DNA of 64,000 bases, from the NCBI GenBank assembly GCA_013298025.1, contig JAAFJE010000009.1, positions 62,001 through 126,000 on the forward strand. The letters run 5' to 3'. The first letter of the stretch is position 1, and every line of letters begins with the position of its first letter. The stretch is from Cytophagales bacterium (lineage in GTDB: Bacteria; Bacteroidota; Bacteroidia; Cytophagales; Spirosomataceae). A program made the translations under genes and the position numbers. The notes under the pieces are model-generated. The model was not told the DNA's origin. It saw nothing but the letters and a program-made list of their open reading frames with translations, and made no database searches. Below, in pieces: positions 61,917 to 64,000 of this stretch.

Positions 61917-63098
61917 TTAAACTTCACCTTGTAATTCTTTCATCAAATCAACCAAAGCAATCGTTTTTACACCTCCAGCGGAAGGGAAACTTTCTTTTCC
62001 GGGATAAACTATGTAGCGTTTTGTAGCTTTTATGTCTTCACAGCCCAAATAAAAACCTTTGGAAACCGTGGGTGCTAAAGAACGTTTTATTTCAATGGCA
62101 TATCTTTCTTGATTGTTAATCTCAATGACTAAATCTATTTCTGCTCCTGCCGAAGTTCTATAAAACCAAAATGTTAGCCCTTGAGGTAAACAAGAAATAA
62201 TATTTTCAATAACAAAACCTTCCCAACTTGCTCCAACAATTGGATGCCCCAACAAATCGTCTTGCGTAATAAGGTTTAGCAAAGCATGCGTCAGTCCACT
62301 ATCACGAATATAGACTTTGGGCGTTTTAACTAACCTTTTCCCAACATTTCCAGACCACGGCAGTATAGTTCTAACAAGGAATAAATCTTCTAATAGTTCA
62401 ATGTATCGTTTTACAGTTGGAATGGTTATTCCCAAACTTGCTCCTAATTGTGCTGTATTTAATTGTCCTCCTTGATGATGTGCCAACATTGTCCACAACC
62501 TGCGTAATGTTACCGCAGGAATCCTTGTTCCTAATTGTGGAATATCTCTTTCCAAATAAGTACTGATAAAATTTTGTCGCCATCTAAAACTGGCTGCTTC
62601 TGTTTTAGCAAGAAAACTATCTGGAAAGCCCCCTTTCAGCCAAAGCATATCAATACTGTTTTGGCTTAGAGAATTGACTTCTAAAGCTGTCAAACCTGTC
62701 AATTCTTTGTAAGCAATCCTTCCCGCCAAAGATTCCGAAGACTGTTTCAAAAGGTCAAGTGATGCCGAACCTAAAATCAGGAATTGAGCAGTTTTGAAAC
62801 CTTGCCTTCTTCGGCGGTCAATCACGCCTCTTAATATGGCAAATAATTCAGGGATACGCTGGATTTCGTCCAAAATAATAAGTTTCCCCTTGTGTAATTC
62901 AAAATAGGCTTCTGGGTCATTTAACTTTGCTTGGTCGATAGGGCTTTCCAAGTCAAGATATATCGGTTCAGGACTTAGGGATAAGGCTATCTCTTCCGCA
63001 AGCGTTGTCTTTCCAACCTGTCTCGGTCCTAAAATACTTACCGCTGGAAATTCTTCGAGCAATTCAATGATTTCAACTTGGCTATTTCTTGCAATCAT
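61917..63098 (-). CDS. DUF4143/AAA_14 family ATP-binding protein
   Basis: From the ATG at 63098 the protein is 393 residues. The N-terminal AAA_14 ATPase has Walker A GPRQVGKTT (about 24-32), a Walker B-type LIILDEIQRIP and a sensor LILGSASLDLL. The C-terminal DUF4143 region has a winged-helix-like middle (QLGASLGITIPTVKRYIELLE) and a PD-(D/E)xK-like site in TSAGAEIDLVIEI and AIEIKRS. These proteins are widespread, often in mobile regions, and their role is unknown; the nuclease-like site suggests DNA processing. It is divergent from the methyltransferase at the edge. Confidence 0.88.
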   Translation of the reverse strand: MIARNSQVEIIELLEEFPAVSILGPRQVGKTTLAEEIALSLSPEPIYLDLESPIDQAKLNDPEAYFELHKGKLIILDEIQRIPELFAILRGVIDRRRRQGFKTAQFLILGSASLDLLKQSSESLAGRIAYKELTGLTALEVNSLSQNSIDMLWLKGGFPDSFLAKTEAASFRWRQNFISTYLERDIPQLGTRIPAVTLRRLWTMLAHHQGGQLNTAQLGASLGITIPTVKRYIELLEDLFLVRTILPWSGNVGKRLVKTPKVYIRDSGLTHALLNLITQDDLLGHPIVGASWEGFVIENIISCLPQGLTFWFYRTSAGAEIDLVIEINNQERYAIEIKRSLAPTVSKGFYLGCEDIKATKRYIVYPGKESFPSAGGVKTIALVDLMKELQGEV

Positions 63099-63176
63099 CC
63101 TTGTAATTATAATATTGTAATTTATATTTGCAAGGATAAATATATAAAAAAATAACACTGAATGAACAAAAATGAC

Positions 63177-63209
63177 AGCCGCTCGGAAAATTTATTTTTC
63201 CGAGCGGCT
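63177..63209. terminator. Orphan terminator-like hairpin
   Basis: Perfect 14-bp stem (63177-63190 and 63196-63209, loop TTTAT) with a GC-rich base and an A4/T4 top. It lies between two divergent genes, where no transcript is expected to end. It may be a leftover from a lost gene. Confidence 0.55.
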
Positions 63210-63482
63210 CTTGATTTTAAAAATTCCTTCGATAATTTAATAACTTTGACTTGCTTAATTACCGTTATCCTTGATGTTACGCATTACCATTGTGAGTAAT
63301 TTGAAAGCTTAGTAAAAGCTTTTAAAGTTCTGGAAATTAACATATTAACAATATGGTAATTGTTGTTAAAAATAGATTTTGTAAGGTTTTTTCGTTCATA
63401 AATCCTTGTTCAGATTCTTACACTAAGCTTGAGTTAAACATCAAAAAATAAGAAATTAAATTTAAAACTATCTCATTTTTAA

Positions 63483-63509
63483 TCAGTTAAGGCTTTTACT
63501 GAGTTTTCA
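63483..63509. repeat. Right direct repeat flanking the DUF4143 ATPase gene
   Basis: Partner of the repeat at 61880-61906, in the same orientation. It lies 21 bases before the methyltransferase start. Confidence 0.5.
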
Positions 63510-63530
63510 TCAGTTATTCATATTAGTAAA

Positions 63531-64000
63531 ATGAATTTTAAAGAAAAAATATCGCTTGAGGCATGGAGCAATAGTAAACATAAGCCTAAAAATTTGTCGT
63601 TTCATCCCAATCAGGAATCGGCATTGACGCATTATTTGCACAATGCCACCAATGGCGTATCGAAATATTATGAGGCAGATGCCATCGCATTAGCCCAATT
63701 GATTTTGCATCAGAAGTATCCCAACGAAACTATTCCTCTTGCATTGGCAAAAGAGGCACTTCAACAAGGCGTTTTCCTCTGTGACAATGGCGTTTTTCAG
63801 GCTATCGCACAACCCAAATTTAAGTTTATCGACTTATTTGCAGGCATCGGAGGATTTAGAATTGCCTTGCAAAATTTGGGAGGTAAATGTGTTTTTTCGA
63901 GCGAATGGGACGCTGAAGCACAAAAAACTTATCGGGCAAATTTTGGCGAAATACCTTTTGGCGACATTACCCAAGAAGAAGTAAAAGCTTATATTCCAGA
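63531..64000 (+). CDS. Second DNA (cytosine-5)-methyltransferase, 3' end cut by window edge
   Basis: From the ATG at 63531, 156 codons are read before the window ends. About 98 residues precede motif [13 protein letters not shown] (99-110), which is followed by [21 protein letters not shown] and IPFGDIT as in the methyltransferase of the restriction-modification operon. The N-terminal block [15 protein letters not shown] (34-48) also matches that protein. The catalytic Pro-Cys and the target-recognition domain are beyond the edge. A partner nuclease may follow. The gene is divergent from the DUF4143 ATPase. Confidence 0.9.
   Translation, partial: MNFKEKISLEAWSNSKHKPKNLSFHPNQESALTHYLHNATNGVSKYYEADAIALAQLILHQKYPNETIPLALAKEALQQGVFLCDNGVFQAIAQPKFKFIDLFAGIGGFRIALQNLGGKCVFSSEWDAEAQKTYRANFGEIPFGDITQEEVKAYIP

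Noticed and set aside
63123-63130. Promoter box TATATTTG for the methyltransferase at the edge
   Set aside because: It lies about 400 bases from the start and before a strong hairpin, so it is unlikely to drive that gene.

Overview
The window looks like a chromosomal segment of a Bacteroidota bacterium, most likely from the Cytophagales (Spirosomaceae/Cytophagaceae-like). The pointers are a SusC/SusD polysaccharide-utilization locus, the gliding gene gldG, a LruC-domain protein, Bacteroidota-type -7 boxes (TAnnTTTG), near absence of Shine-Dalgarno sequences, and an AT-rich composition. No rRNA, tRNA or CRISPR array was seen.

Layout. 1-5.6 kb: housekeeping genes on the minus strand (lpxH cut by the left edge, ftsH, rsfS), the divergent birA, and a DegT-type sugar aminotransferase. 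5.6-7.6 kb: a two-gene Septu-like defence operon (ptuA ATPase, ptuB HNH nuclease). 7.7-10.7 kb: a large FAD/Fe-S D-lactate-type dehydrogenase. After a ~1 kb non-coding gap, 11.6-25.8 kb is a plus-strand PUL: SusC, SusD, a small lipoprotein, a SusB-type GH97 alpha-glucosidase and two tandem 1100-residue VCBS/FG-GAP lipoproteins. 25.9-29 kb: dnaN and gldG. 29-31.6 kb: a compact type II restriction-modification operon (XRE regulator, C5 methyltransferase, SacI-like endonuclease). 31.7-36.3 kb: PpiD/SurA-type foldase, a possible structured RNA leader, a DUF1648 membrane protein and queA. 36.3-42.7 kb: a minus-strand arginine/proline cluster (GNAT acetyltransferase, argG, argC, an outer-membrane barrel gene, argD, proB). 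43.3-47 kb: aat, two membrane proteins of unknown function and a photolyase. 47-48.3 kb: an overlapping pair made of an unrecognised 258-residue protein and a PIN-domain nuclease. 48.4-53.2 kb: DUF3108 protein, rpiB, a LOG-family hydrolase, a small lipoprotein and a LruC protein. 53.3-56.4 kb: a PolX-like protein and an MFS transporter. 56.4-56.6 kb: a REP/BIME-like hairpin inside 22-bp direct repeats. 56.7-61.7 kb: a small membrane protein, an IscA-like protein, Ppx/GppA phosphatase, CdaA diadenylate cyclase, M23 peptidase and an enoyl-CoA hydratase. 61.9-64 kb: a DUF4143 AAA ATPase and the start of a second C5 methyltransferase cut by the right edge.

How it works together. The PUL would import and hydrolyse an alpha-glucan. 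The arginine cluster supplies ornithine/arginine precursors. Accessory islands sit singly between housekeeping genes: Septu, restriction-modification, PIN pair, and ATPase plus methyltransferase. The most unusual items are the PIN-domain pair with a large unknown partner, the two methyltransferases sharing an uncommon N-terminal block, the GTAG-headed double hairpin with flanking direct repeats, and a PolX homologue lacking the usual polymerase aspartates.
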